From contig JADFDN010000014.1 in the NCBI GenBank assembly GCA_018262815.1, forward strand, positions 1-39,369: a stretch of 39,369 nucleotides of DNA, in the 5' to 3' direction. The notes below the pieces were generated by a model. The model ran no database searches, was not told the origin of the DNA, and saw nothing but the letters and a program-made list of their open reading frames with translations. The stretch comes from Thiobacillus sp. (GTDB lineage Bacteria > Pseudomonadota > Gammaproteobacteria > Burkholderiales > Thiobacillaceae). Each line of letters opens with the position of its first letter. Positions within the stretch are counted from its first letter, which is position 1. The position numbers and the translations under genes were made by a program. Positions 1 through 9,194 of this stretch are shown here, one piece after another.

Positions 1-10
1 CCTTTCTTTG

Positions 11-43
11 GTTACTTTCTGTGGCGACGACAAAGAAAGTGAC
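11..43. repeat. Imperfect hairpin (GTTACTTTCTGTG-GCGACGA-CAAAGAAAGTGAC), possibly part of a dispersed repeat
   Basis: Arms 11-23 and 31-43 are complementary except two positions (one would be G.U in RNA). Loop of 7 nt. Confidence 0.5.
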
Positions 44-107
44 TAGCTGCCGGGCTACCCCCGGCCAACGGTCCTTAGTACCGCGCACACACTAACTACT
101 CAAGCCG

Positions 108-902
108 TCACTTGCACTTCATCTCCGCCGACAGCTTCATCCACTTCGCCAGCCAGTTCTTCGCCCGCTCGCGCGCATGCCGCGTGGCGATCTTCTCCTC
201 CGGCGTCTGGTCGGGACGGAAGTCGAACGCGCGGCGCGCCATCGGGTATTCCTGGTATTCCACCGGCACGCCGCGTTCCCACAATGAATAGAACGCGCGG
301 CCGCCGTTCATGCGGCGCAGTTCGTAATCCTGCTCGCCGATCAGGAACAGGATGGGCGTGGCGATGCGGGCGATTTCGGGCGCGACGCTGAACAGCTGTT
401 CGGGCTCGGGCGCGTTGGGGTTTTGCATGTGGCCGTAATAGCTGACGATGGCGGCGATGTCGTCACCGCGCTTGGCGGCCAGCCGGATCGCGTAATACGG
501 TCCGCGCGACAGGCCGACGATGCCGACCTTGCCCTTGCAGGCGTTCGGCAGCGATTTCAGGTAATCCAGTCCGGCTTCCACATCCAGCTCGGTCTCCGGG
601 TTGTGCGCGGCGGGCCAGCGCTCGATGAAGCGGCCGCTCTGCCAGTCGGGCGCGACGACGAGGAAGCCCTGGGCGGCGAGTTCGCGCACGTGGGCGCGTT
701 CGTCGCCTTCGTAGCCGCGCTTGGCGTGGATGAACAGCACCGGCGGGAAGGGACCCGGGCCGGCTGGCTTTGCGATCTCGACCGGCACCTCGGAGCCGTC
801 GGCGGCCTTGATGGTGGTTTTGCTCAGCTCGACGGTATTGGCGAGGGCCGGCGCGCCCAGCGCCGATGCTAAGATGGCGCCCGCGATGACGAGTCTTTTC
901 AT
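108..902 (-). CDS. Secreted dienelactone hydrolase family (alpha/beta hydrolase) protein
   Basis: Signal peptide MKRLVIAGAILASALGAPALA; nucleophile elbow GLSRG; acid-loop-like GEQDYE. Confidence 0.8.
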   Translation of the reverse strand: MKRLVIAGAILASALGAPALANTVELSKTTIKAADGSEVPVEIAKPAGPGPFPPVLFIHAKRGYEGDERAHVRELAAQGFLVVAPDWQSGRFIERWPAAHNPETELDVEAGLDYLKSLPNACKGKVGIVGLSRGPYYAIRLAAKRGDDIAAIVSYYGHMQNPNAPEPEQLFSVAPEIARIATPILFLIGEQDYELRRMNGGRAFYSLWERGVPVEYQEYPMARRAFDFRPDQTPEEKIATRHARERAKNWLAKWMKLSAEMKCK

Positions 903-995
903 GGTTTTTTCCTGTCGGGTGTCTGGCGCCTATTCTAGGCCAGCGCCCCCGGTTTTCTGTGCGGTCAAAACGTACCCCGTAGGGCACAGGCATCC

Positions 996-1721
996 GTGAA
1001 CCCCCCGCTCGACGAACCGACGATTTCGCCGAAGCTGCAGCGCCCGCTGGCTGCGGTCTGGATTTCGCTGGGCCTGCATGCCGCAGTGATTGCGCTGGTC
1101 CAAGTGGTGCCGCCGACGGCGATGGGCGTGGGGGAAGCGGTGATCGAGGCGCGGCTGGTGCCGACCCACGTTGCGGCGCCGTCCGCCCCTGAGCCGCTGC
1201 CCGCGACGCCCGAAACCGACACCCCGGACCCGGTGCCGATGCTGGCGCCGAGCGAGACGGCCGAGGCGCTGCCGGTGGCCGAGCCCGAGTCGTCTCCCGC
1301 GAGCCCGTCCGAACCGCCCGCCGTTTCCGCCCCTGTCGAGCCTGTCGCACCCGCTGCCGCGCCGCCGGCGGCGCCCGTGTCTGTGCCGGCGGCGACGGTG
1401 ACCAGCGCGGTCGATCTCACGTATTACAGCGCGCGCGATCTCGACGTGCATCCGCGCGCGCTGCGCGAAATCGTGCCGGAGTACCCGGCCGAGGCGGATC
1501 GTCAGCGGCTGTCCGGCACGGTCAGGTTGCAGCTGAAGCTGGAGGCCGACGGCCGTGTCAGCGATATCGAGGTGGTGAACGCGAGTCCGCCCGGCCGGTT
1601 CGAGGATTCCGCGCTGAAGGCGTTTCGCGACGCGCGCTTCGCCCCGGCGCAGAAGAATGGCCGCCCGGTGCGCGCGCTGGTCCTGATCGAAGTGGAGTAC
1701 GACTGGGAGGGGCAGCGTTAA
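996..1721 (+). CDS. TonB family energy transducer
   Basis: GTG start; N-terminal TM, Pro/Ala-rich linker, TonB C-terminal domain (YPAEADRQRLSGTVRLQLKLEADGRV...ALKAFRDARFAPA). Confidence 0.85.
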   Translation: MNPPLDEPTISPKLQRPLAAVWISLGLHAAVIALVQVVPPTAMGVGEAVIEARLVPTHVAAPSAPEPLPATPETDTPDPVPMLAPSETAEALPVAEPESSPASPSEPPAVSAPVEPVAPAAAPPAAPVSVPAATVTSAVDLTYYSARDLDVHPRALREIVPEYPAEADRQRLSGTVRLQLKLEADGRVSDIEVVNASPPGRFEDSALKAFRDARFAPAQKNGRPVRALVLIEVEYDWEGQR

Positions 1722-1741
1722 GCCTGCACCGCCGGCACGAC

Positions 1742-2143
1742 TCAGGCGGCACCCGGGGACTCGGCCAGGCCCTGCAGGATCGGGCAATCCGGACGATGGT
1801 CGCCGTGGCAGGCCTGGGCAAGCGCAACCAGGGTGGTGCGCATGTCCGTCAGCGCGGCGATGCGCGCGTCGAGGTCGGCGATATGCGCATCGGCCAGCCG
1901 CTTGACGTCGGCGCTGGCGCGCCCGGGGTCATCCCACAGCGACAGCAACTGCCTGATCTGGTCGAGCGAAAATCCGAGGTCGCGCGCGCGTCGGATGAAG
2001 CGCAGCAGGTGGGCGTCGCGCGCGTGGTACTGCCGGTAGCCTGACAGCGTGCGGTGGCTGGCGCGGATCAGGCCGATGCTTTCGTAATGACGGATCATCT
2101 TGGCCGACACGCCGCTGGCGCGGGCGACTTCGCCGATGTTCAT
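1742..2143 (-). CDS. cueR: MerR-family Cu(I)-responsive regulator, CueR-like
   Basis: [30 protein letters not shown]-terminal [11 protein letters not shown] metal-binding loop; overlaps the end of copA. Confidence 0.9.
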   Translation of the reverse strand: MNIGEVARASGVSAKMIRHYESIGLIRASHRTLSGYRQYHARDAHLLRFIRRARDLGFSLDQIRQLLSLWDDPGRASADVKRLADAHIADLDARIAALTDMRTTLVALAQACHGDHRPDCPILQGLAESPGAA

Positions 2144-4530
2144 TTTTCACCGCCTTCCGGCCGCCAGCGCTTGAGCAGCAAGGCGTTGCTCACCACGCTG
2201 ACGCTGGAGAAGGCCATCGCCGCGCCGGCGATCACCGGGCTGAGGAAGCCGAACGCTGCCAGCGGAATCCCCACCACGTTGTAGACGAAAGCCCAGAACA
2301 GGTTCTGGCGGATCTTGGCGTAGGTGCGCCTGGAAATGTCGATGGCGTCGGCCACCAGCGCCGGGTCGCCGCGCATCAGCGTGATGCCGGCGGTATGCAT
2401 GGCGACGTCGCTGCCGGAGGACATGGCGATGCCGACGTCGGCCGCGGCGAGCGCCGGGGCGTCGTTGATGCCGTCGCCGACCATGGCGACCGTTTTGCCC
2501 CCGGTCTTCAGCTGGCTGACCTGGTTGGCCTTGTCCGCCGGCAGCACCTCGGCCAGCACGCGATCGATGCCGAGCACGGCGGCTGCGGTTTGCGCGGCGC
2601 CGCGGTTGTCGCCGGTGAGCATCACGGTGGCAATGCCTCGATCCTTGAGCCTGGCCACACCTGCGGCCGCACTCGATTTGACCGCGTCGCCGAAGGCCAG
2701 CAGCCCCAGCGCCCGGCGGTCGCTGGCGCGGGCCAGCCACGACACGGTGCGGCCGGCCGCTTCCAGTTCGGTCGCCGCGGCGTCGAACGCTGCGGTATCG
2801 ACGCCGTTCTCGTCCATCAGCCGGCGATTGCCCAGCCACAGCGTGTCGCCGTCGACCTCGCCGGAAATGCCGCGTCCCGGCAGCGCCTGCTGTGCCCGGG
2901 CGGGGCGCGAGGTGACGGAGGCCGCGGCGGCTTCGGCCAGCACCGCACGCGCCAGCGGATGCTCGCTGCCCGCCTGCAGCCCGGCAGCCATCGCCAGCAC
3001 GTCATTCCTGCCGCTGCCGTCGGAGTCCTTCAGGGCCACGCAGGCGGCGACATGCGGCGTGCCGTCGGTGAGGGTGCCGGTCTTGTCGAACACCACGACG
3101 TCGATCCGGTGCGCCAGTTCCAGCGCTTCGGCGTCCTTGATCAGAATGCCGTGGCGCGCGGCGACGCCGGTACCAGCCATGATCGCCGTGGGCGTGGCGA
3201 GGCCCAGCGCGCACGGGCACGCGATCACCAGCACCGCCACCGCATTGAGGATGGCGATTTCGGCGTCGCCGCTCGCCATCCACCAGCCGATGAAGGTGAT
3301 GAGTGCGATCACCATGACCACCGGCACGAATACCGCGCTCACCTTGTCGACCAGGCGCTGGATCGGCGCCTTCGCGGCCTGCGCGTTTTCCACCAGGCGG
3401 ATGATCCGTGCCAACGTGGTTTCGCCGCCGACCGCCGTGGTGCGCGCAACCAGCACGCCGTGCGCGTTGATCGCGCCGCCGGTCACCGCATCGCCCGGCT
3501 GCTTGTCGACCGGCAGCGATTCGCCGGTGAGCAGAGATTCGTCGACCTGGCTTTCGCCTTCCTCGATCGTGCCGTCCACCGGCACCCGTTCGCCGGGGCG
3601 AATCACCACCACGTCGCCGACGCGGATCGCGTCGATCGGCAGGTCGCGGTCGACGCCGTCGACCCGCACCCGGGCGGTGAGCGGGCGCAGCGCCTGCAGC
3701 GCGCGGATCGCCTCGGTGGTCTGGCGCTTGGCACGGGTCTCCAGCCATTTGCCGAGCAGCACCAGGCTGATCACCACCGCCGAGGCCTCGAAATACAAAT
3801 GCATGGCGTCGGCGCGGGTCAGCAGCAGATACACGCTCAAGCCGTACGCCGCGCTGGTGCCGACCGCCACCAGCAGGTCCATGTTGCCGCTGACGGCGCG
3901 CAGCGCTTTCCAGCCGGCGCGATAGAAGCGCGCGCCGAGCCAGAACTGCACTGGCGTGGCGAGAGCCAGCTGCAGCCAGCCCGGCAGCATCCAGTGCGCA
4001 CCGAACAGGTTGCCGAGCATGGGGGCGACCAGCGGCAGCGACAGCACGATCGCCAGCGCCACCGGCCACCAGTCGGGCAGCGTGCGCGCTGACGCGGCCG
4101 CTGCCGCCGCCTCGCCGCTCGTCGCGGGCAGCTGCGCGCCATAGCCGGCACGCTCCACTGCCGCAATCAGCACGGCCGCCGAGGTGCCCTGCGTCAGTTT
4201 CACGGTTGCCTGTTCGGTGGCGAGGTTCACGCTGGCTTCGAGCACGCCGGGCACCCTGGCGAGTGCCTTTTCCACCCGCGCCGAGCAGCTGGCGCAGGTC
4301 ATGCCGGTGATGGCGAGTGTCAGCGATTCCACCGGCACGCTGAAGCCGGCTTTCTCGATCGCGCGCTGTACCGACGCGAGGTCGGCCTCGCCGGAAACCG
4401 TCGCGGTTTCCATCGCCAGGTTCACCGCGGCGTCGGTCACGCCCGGCAGCTGCTTCAGCACTTTCTCCACCCGCGTGGCGCAACTCGCGCAGGTCATGCC
4501 CTGGATGCCTACAGAGAGGGTGGGGGTCAT
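2140..4530 (-). CDS. copA: Copper-translocating P-type ATPase
   Basis: Two GMTCASC heavy-metal domains, CPC membrane motif ([11 protein letters not shown]), [17 protein letters not shown]. Start taken at [17 protein letters not shown] (4530), not the longer ORF start at 5268. Confidence 0.95.
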   Translation of the reverse strand: MTPTLSVGIQGMTCASCATRVEKVLKQLPGVTDAAVNLAMETATVSGEADLASVQRAIEKAGFSVPVESLTLAITGMTCASCSARVEKALARVPGVLEASVNLATEQATVKLTQGTSAAVLIAAVERAGYGAQLPATSGEAAAAAASARTLPDWWPVALAIVLSLPLVAPMLGNLFGAHWMLPGWLQLALATPVQFWLGARFYRAGWKALRAVSGNMDLLVAVGTSAAYGLSVYLLLTRADAMHLYFEASAVVISLVLLGKWLETRAKRQTTEAIRALQALRPLTARVRVDGVDRDLPIDAIRVGDVVVIRPGERVPVDGTIEEGESQVDESLLTGESLPVDKQPGDAVTGGAINAHGVLVARTTAVGGETTLARIIRLVENAQAAKAPIQRLVDKVSAVFVPVVMVIALITFIGWWMASGDAEIAILNAVAVLVIACPCALGLATPTAIMAGTGVAARHGILIKDAEALELAHRIDVVVFDKTGTLTDGTPHVAACVALKDSDGSGRNDVLAMAAGLQAGSEHPLARAVLAEAAAASVTSRPARAQQALPGRGISGEVDGDTLWLGNRRLMDENGVDTAAFDAAATELEAAGRTVSWLARASDRRALGLLAFGDAVKSSAAAGVARLKDRGIATVMLTGDNRGAAQTAAAVLGIDRVLAEVLPADKANQVSQLKTGGKTVAMVGDGINDAPALAAADVGIAMSSGSDVAMHTAGITLMRGDPALVADAIDISRRTYAKIRQNLFWAFVYNVVGIPLAAFGFLSPVIAGAAMAFSSVSVVSNALLLKRWRPEGGEK

Positions 4531-4561
4531 GTCGATACTCCTTGTCGATGCGGATGCAGGG

Positions 4562-4592
4562 AACGTAAACCTTCCCATCATGGGAGAGTCAA
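4562..4592 (-). promoter_or_regulatory. MerR/CueR-type copA promoter with 19-bp spacer and dyad operator
   Basis: Minus strand TTGACT-CTCCCATGATGGGAAGGTT-TACGTT: 19-bp spacer containing the dyad CCCATGATGGG, just upstream of copA. Confidence 0.8.
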
Positions 4593-4715
4593 GCGCCGTA
4601 TTCAAGTTCCGCGCACGAAGCGGAGAGGCGCACGCTCGGCGGCCTGACGCGAGGGGCGAGTCTCGCCGCCCGCGGACGCCGCCGGCCGCGTTGCGGGCGT
4701 TTGCATTCGCGGGTG

Positions 4716-5450
4716 TCAGATCAGCGGACGGGCGCGCTCCTCCAGCGCGTAGTAATCGGCCAGGCGTGCCATGGCAGCCGGATTCACCAGCTTCAGCCGG
4801 CCTTCGGCCAGGGTAAGGAGCCCGGCCTTTTGCAGCCGTTTCAGCGTCTTGTTGGTATGCACCAGGGAAAGTCCGAGCGCATCGGCGATGTGCTGCTGGT
4901 TGAGCGGCCAGTCCAGGCCGTCGGGACCCACCAGCCCGACACGCTCGGCACGCTTGTACAGATGGATCATCAGCATCGCGATGCGCTCGGCCGCCGAGCG
5001 CCGGCCCACCGACAGCAGATTCTCGTCGACGATGTGCTCCTCGTGGGCGCACAGCCAGGTGATGTCGAACGCCAGGGCAGGATGGGTCCGGTACAGATCC
5101 CACACCCGATCGCGCGGAAAAACGCACAGCGTGAGGTCGGTCAGCGCTTCGATGCCGTGCGGCGAGGCTTCCTCGAGCTGATGCTGCAAGCCGATGAAGT
5201 CGCCCGGCAGAAGGAAATTGAAAATCTGGCGCCGCCCGTCGCTCAAGGATCCGTAACGGAAAGCCCACCCCGACAGCAGAGTGTAGAGTTCCTTGCAGTT
5301 GTCGCCCTGGCGCAGAAAGACGCTGCCGGCCGCGACTTTCATCTGGCGGGCGCGTATCCCCTGAATAAAATCGATTTCCTCGTCGCTGTTGTGGGTAAAC
5401 GCGCCGGTATCGCGCAAGGGACAGTGATGGCAGGGAATGGGCAAGCTCAT
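4716..5450 (-). CDS. Crp/Fnr family transcriptional regulator
   Basis: cNMP-binding-like beta roll ([20 protein letters not shown]...[10 protein letters not shown]) and HTH ([24 protein letters not shown]); N-terminal CHHC. Confidence 0.88.
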   Translation of the reverse strand: MSLPIPCHHCPLRDTGAFTHNSDEEIDFIQGIRARQMKVAAGSVFLRQGDNCKELYTLLSGWAFRYGSLSDGRRQIFNFLLPGDFIGLQHQLEEASPHGIEALTDLTLCVFPRDRVWDLYRTHPALAFDITWLCAHEEHIVDENLLSVGRRSAAERIAMLMIHLYKRAERVGLVGPDGLDWPLNQQHIADALGLSLVHTNKTLKRLQKAGLLTLAEGRLKLVNPAAMARLADYYALEERARPLI

Positions 5451-5571
5451 GGCGGCTCGAAGTTGATCACATCACGTACATGGTAGTGAATGCGCCGCAG
5501 GGCTTGTGTCTTTTTACATTGTAGGAATAGAGGAAAGATACTAATTTGGCGAATCTTAACGGGATGTCCCT

Positions 5572-5982
5572 GTGCCGGAACGCCGCCAATTGCTCTATAT
5601 CAGCCGTCTCTCCCCCCATACCACACCGGCCTGTGTGGCCGAAATTGTCCGTAATGCGCGCCAGCGCAACCAGGCGCAGGGGATCGGCAGCCTGCTGGTG
5701 TTCGATGGCCTGCGCTTTTGCCAGTATCTGGAGGGCGAGGCCAAGGCTGTGGAGTCGCTGGCCGAGCGCATACGCAAGGATCCGCGCCATACCGGTTTTA
5801 CGCTGCTGCACCAGGGCACCTCGAACGGCCCTTCGCTGCTCGGCGGACGGCGCTTCATTTACGCCCTGTGCTACGACGACAGCCTGGATAGCGTCGAGCA
5901 GGCCAGCGGCCCGCAGGCGCTCGACCTGCTGACCGGCATGCTCAAAACTTTCGACCTCGATCCCGGGCCCCGGGGCGCCTAA
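5572..5982 (+). CDS. BLUF domain (blue-light, FAD) sensor protein
   Basis: LLYISRLSP...IVRNARQRNQAQGIGSLLVFDGLRFCQYLEG, retaining Tyr, Asn and Gln at the positions expected for flavin contacts. GTG start. Confidence 0.88.
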   Translation: MPERRQLLYISRLSPHTTPACVAEIVRNARQRNQAQGIGSLLVFDGLRFCQYLEGEAKAVESLAERIRKDPRHTGFTLLHQGTSNGPSLLGGRRFIYALCYDDSLDSVEQASGPQALDLLTGMLKTFDLDPGPRGA

Positions 5983-6176
5983 CGCCCGTCCCACACGGTT
6001 TCGGATTCGTCCTACGCGAGCCCGCCTCCGGCTCCGACTGTAGCGTCCCCGCCGCTCACCCACAATGTATCCCACAGGCCCGGTCTTCGACCGCTTGGCC
6101 ACCCGTGACTTACGGTGGCGTGCCTGCCACGCTAGGCATCCGTCTCGCGTGCACCCGATACACAGGAGAGAGCCAG

Positions 6177-6491
6177 ATGACATCCCATACCTCCAAATCC
6201 AGGATCCAGGGCGAAGGCGATTACGAGTCGGCCCAGAAGTACAACGAGCATGCCAAAGAATTTGCGCAGTCGGGCAAGGTCGAGCAGGCCGCCAAAGAGG
6301 CGGCTCCGAGCAACGCCCAGGAGCAGGACGACATGCGCAAGGCCGAGGCCGAGGGACGCTCGCACGCCAAGGGCCAGGGCAAGGTGGAGCAGGAGAAGGG
6401 CTCGCCCGGCCGCACCGCGCCGACCAAGCAAGCGCCCGGCAAGCATCCCGAGGGATACAACCCGACCCCGGAAAAAACCCCCGGACGTTGA
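6177..6491 (+). CDS. Small hydrophilic, probably disordered protein
   Basis: ATG preceded by AGGAGAGAGCC; Lys/Glu/Gly-rich product MTSHTSKSRIQGEGDYESAQKYNEHAKEFAQ... Confidence 0.7.
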   Translation: MTSHTSKSRIQGEGDYESAQKYNEHAKEFAQSGKVEQAAKEAAPSNAQEQDDMRKAEAEGRSHAKGQGKVEQEKGSPGRTAPTKQAPGKHPEGYNPTPEKTPGR

Positions 6492-6546
6492 AACCTTAGC
6501 GACCACACTGCTCTGTAAATTGTCTCAACTCAATCAGGAGAAACTC

Positions 6547-6909
6547 ATGAATCCCTCTTCCGCAAGCCATGTTCTATCTTCCAGCACGATCGCAGGCGAC
6601 AAGGTCGTCAATCGCAGCGGGGAAAACCTCGGCGATATCAAGGATCTGATGATCGACGTCGATAGCGGCCGCGTCGCCTATGCCGTGCTGGAGTTCGGCG
6701 GTTTTATGGGTCTGGGCAGCAAGCTGTTTGCGGTCCCGCTGTCGGCGATGGAGATCGACACCGACAACCATCGCTTCATCTTCGACCAGAACAAGGAAAG
6801 CCTCGAGAACGCACCGGGCTTCGACAAGGACCACTGGCCGAACTTTTCCGATCGCACCTGGGGTTCCACCGTGCACTCCCATTACGGCGTGCGCCCCTAT
6901 TGGGAGTAA
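6547..6909 (+). CDS. PRC-barrel domain protein
   Basis: GDKVVNRSGENLGDIKDLMIDVDSGRVAYAVLEFGGFMGLGSKLFAVPLSAM; RBS AGGAG upstream. Confidence 0.88.
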   Translation: MNPSSASHVLSSSTIAGDKVVNRSGENLGDIKDLMIDVDSGRVAYAVLEFGGFMGLGSKLFAVPLSAMEIDTDNHRFIFDQNKESLENAPGFDKDHWPNFSDRTWGSTVHSHYGVRPYWE

Positions 6910-7016
6910 GCCCGCCGGGCACCCAGGCAGCGGGCGCCTGGGTTTCGAACAAACGATGCGGGCGGCGCCGGGGCGCCGCCCGCGAGCGGATCAACGTGAA
7001 GACGAAGGAGCGGGCG

Positions 7017-7244
7017 ATGGCCAAGAAGTCCAACTGGGGCCAGTGCATCAAATGCAAGTGGTGGCAGGTCGAACCTGCCGCTGAGCTGGCCAGCACCACC
7101 TACGGGTTGTGCATCGAACAAAGCCTGCAACCCTATCAGCTTCGCGTCTCGGGCAGCAGCGGATGCGGGCTGTTCGTCGAGGGCGAGCCGGCGCGGGCCG
7201 AAGGGTCCGGCGCCTGCCCCCCGACCGCCCAAGCCACGCGCTGA
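7017..7244 (+). CDS. Small four-cysteine protein (possible metal/Fe-S protein)
   Basis: MAKKSNWGQCIKCKWWQVEP...YGLCIEQ...GSSGCGLF; RBS-like AAGGAGCGGGCG. Confidence 0.65.
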   Translation: MAKKSNWGQCIKCKWWQVEPAAELASTTYGLCIEQSLQPYQLRVSGSSGCGLFVEGEPARAEGSGACPPTAQATR

Positions 7245-7248
7245 CATC

Positions 7249-9093
7249 GTGGCCGACGGCGACAGGGGCGCCTTTACGCAGACACCGGAGGAAGCCGTCC
7301 AGCCCGGGATGGGCGCGTTGCCGCATGCGAAAGGAACCGCGTTCCGAGTGTGGGCGCCGCATGCGCAACAGGTCTTCGTCAAGGGCGATTTCAACGACTG
7401 GTCAGACAGCGCGCATCCCCTCAAACAGGAAGGCAATGGCTACTGGTATGTCGACGTGACCCGCGCACGCCCCGGCCAGGGCTACAAGTTCCGTCTCGTG
7501 ACGGCTGACGCCGCGCTCGAACGGATCGATCCCTATGCGCGCGAGGTGACCCATTCGTCGGACTGCGGGGTGATTCACGACCCCTCGTTCGACTGGGACT
7601 GCGACGACTTTACGATGCCGCCCCACAACGAGCTGGTGATCTACGAGATGCACATCGGCTCCTTCAATCCGGAGAATGGCGAGCAGCCAGGCGATTTCCA
7701 CGATGCCATCGAAAAGCTGGGCTATCTGAAGCGCCTTGGGATCAATGCCATCCAGGTGATGCCGGTCGCCGAGTTCGCGGGCGACTACTCGTGGGGCTAC
7801 AACCCGGCCATCATCTTCGCTGTCGAAAGCGCCTATGGCGGGCCGGCAGCGTTCAAGACCTTCATTCGCGAAGCGCACCGTGCCGGCATCGCCGTCATTC
7901 TCGATGTCGTCTACAACCATTTCGGGCCGAGCGATCTCCATCTGTGGCAGTTCGACGGCTGGCAGGAAAACGGCCTCGGCGGCATTTACTTCTACAACGA
8001 CTGGCGCGCCGAAACTCCCTGGGGCGACACGCGTCCCGACTATGGCCGGGGCGAGGTGCGCCAGTTCATACACGACAACGCGATGATGTGGCTCGAGGAC
8101 TATCACGTCGACGGCCTGCGCTTCGACATGACGCTGTACATGCGCAGCGTGCGCGGCAATGGCGGGGATGATCTGCCCGACGGCTGGAGCCTCACCCAGT
8201 GGATCAACCGGGATATCCGCACGCGCTTCCCCGGCCGTATCTCGATCGCCGAGGACTTGCGCAACAACGCGTGGCTGACCAAGTCGCCGGAGGAGGGCGG
8301 GGCGGGCTATCACGCGCAATGGGATGCCAATTTCGTGCATCCGGTGCGAGCGACGGTGACCGCCGCAGACGACGCGCATCGCTCGATGGAAGCGGTACGC
8401 CACGCACTCGCGTTCAACTACGACGGCGATGCCTTCCGTCGCGTGGTGTACAGCGAATCGCACGACGAGGTTGCGAACGGCAAGGCGCGCGTGCCGCACG
8501 AGGTGAACCCGGACGATCCCGAAGGCTGGCACGCGCAGAAGCGCTCAACGCTGGCTGCGTGCCTGATATTCACCGCACCGGGAATCCCGATGCTGTTCCA
8601 GGGACAGGAATTCCTGCAGGGCGAATGGTTCCGCGACGACGTGCCGCTCGACTGGGACAACAACGATACTTACCGCGGCATCGTGCGCCTGTACCGCGAT
8701 CTGGTTGCGCTGCGTCTCAACCGCACCGGCGAAACCCGCGGACTGTGCGGCCAGTTCCTCAACATCTTTCATGTCAACGATCACGACAACGTGCTGGCGT
8801 TCCAGCGCTGGGACCAGCACGGTCCCGGCGACGACGTCGTCGTGGTGCTCAATTTCGGCCATCAGGCCTGGGAACACTACGAGATCGGCATGCCGGTCGC
8901 GGGACACTGGCGTCTACGCTTCAACAGCGACGCCAGTTCGTACAGCACCGACTTCGGCAATTATCCGAGTGCCGACGTGATGGCGCAGGGCGACCCCATG
9001 GATGGGCTGGCTGCGCGAGGCAGCCTGGCGATCGGCCCTTACAGCGCCCTGATCTACTGTCTGCCCGCCGTACCGCAGGGCGATGTCCGCTAG
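7249..9093 (+). CDS. GH13 alpha-amylase family enzyme, branching-enzyme-like, with CBM48-type N-terminus
   Basis: GTG start; FRVWAPHAQQVFVKGDFNDW (CBM48-like); DVVYNHFG, VDGLRFDMT, ISIAEDL and SESHDE as GH13 conserved regions. Confidence 0.88.
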   Translation: MADGDRGAFTQTPEEAVQPGMGALPHAKGTAFRVWAPHAQQVFVKGDFNDWSDSAHPLKQEGNGYWYVDVTRARPGQGYKFRLVTADAALERIDPYAREVTHSSDCGVIHDPSFDWDCDDFTMPPHNELVIYEMHIGSFNPENGEQPGDFHDAIEKLGYLKRLGINAIQVMPVAEFAGDYSWGYNPAIIFAVESAYGGPAAFKTFIREAHRAGIAVILDVVYNHFGPSDLHLWQFDGWQENGLGGIYFYNDWRAETPWGDTRPDYGRGEVRQFIHDNAMMWLEDYHVDGLRFDMTLYMRSVRGNGGDDLPDGWSLTQWINRDIRTRFPGRISIAEDLRNNAWLTKSPEEGGAGYHAQWDANFVHPVRATVTAADDAHRSMEAVRHALAFNYDGDAFRRVVYSESHDEVANGKARVPHEVNPDDPEGWHAQKRSTLAACLIFTAPGIPMLFQGQEFLQGEWFRDDVPLDWDNNDTYRGIVRLYRDLVALRLNRTGETRGLCGQFLNIFHVNDHDNVLAFQRWDQHGPGDDVVVVLNFGHQAWEHYEIGMPVAGHWRLRFNSDASSYSTDFGNYPSADVMAQGDPMDGLAARGSLAIGPYSALIYCLPAVPQGDVR

Positions 9094-9127
9094 CGGGGAG
9101 GGCGCAGGGGGCAAGGAAGAACACATG

Positions 9128-9155
9128 AACCGTAAGCTCAGGCTTGCGGTTTTTT
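9128..9155 (+). terminator. Rho-independent terminator
   Basis: AACCGTAAGC-TCAG-GCTTGCGGTT followed by T residues (10-bp stem with one wobble), after the GH13 gene. Confidence 0.85.
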
Positions 9156-9194
9156 CATGGGCGACACGGACGAATCCACCGAGGAGGTCTTGAA

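Noticed and set aside
2324-4092. Long plus-strand ORFs (533 and 565 aa) opposite copA
   Set aside because: Antisense shadow ORFs of a clearly conserved P-type ATPase; low-complexity products typical of high-GC sequence.
4531-5268. 5' extension of the copA ORF (to 1042 aa)
   Set aside because: Extension overlaps the Crp/Fnr gene and the CueR-type promoter; first HMA domain begins right after the 4530 start.
5467-6183. 238-aa minus-strand ORF opposite the BLUF gene
   Set aside because: No domain signature and antisense to a conserved BLUF protein.
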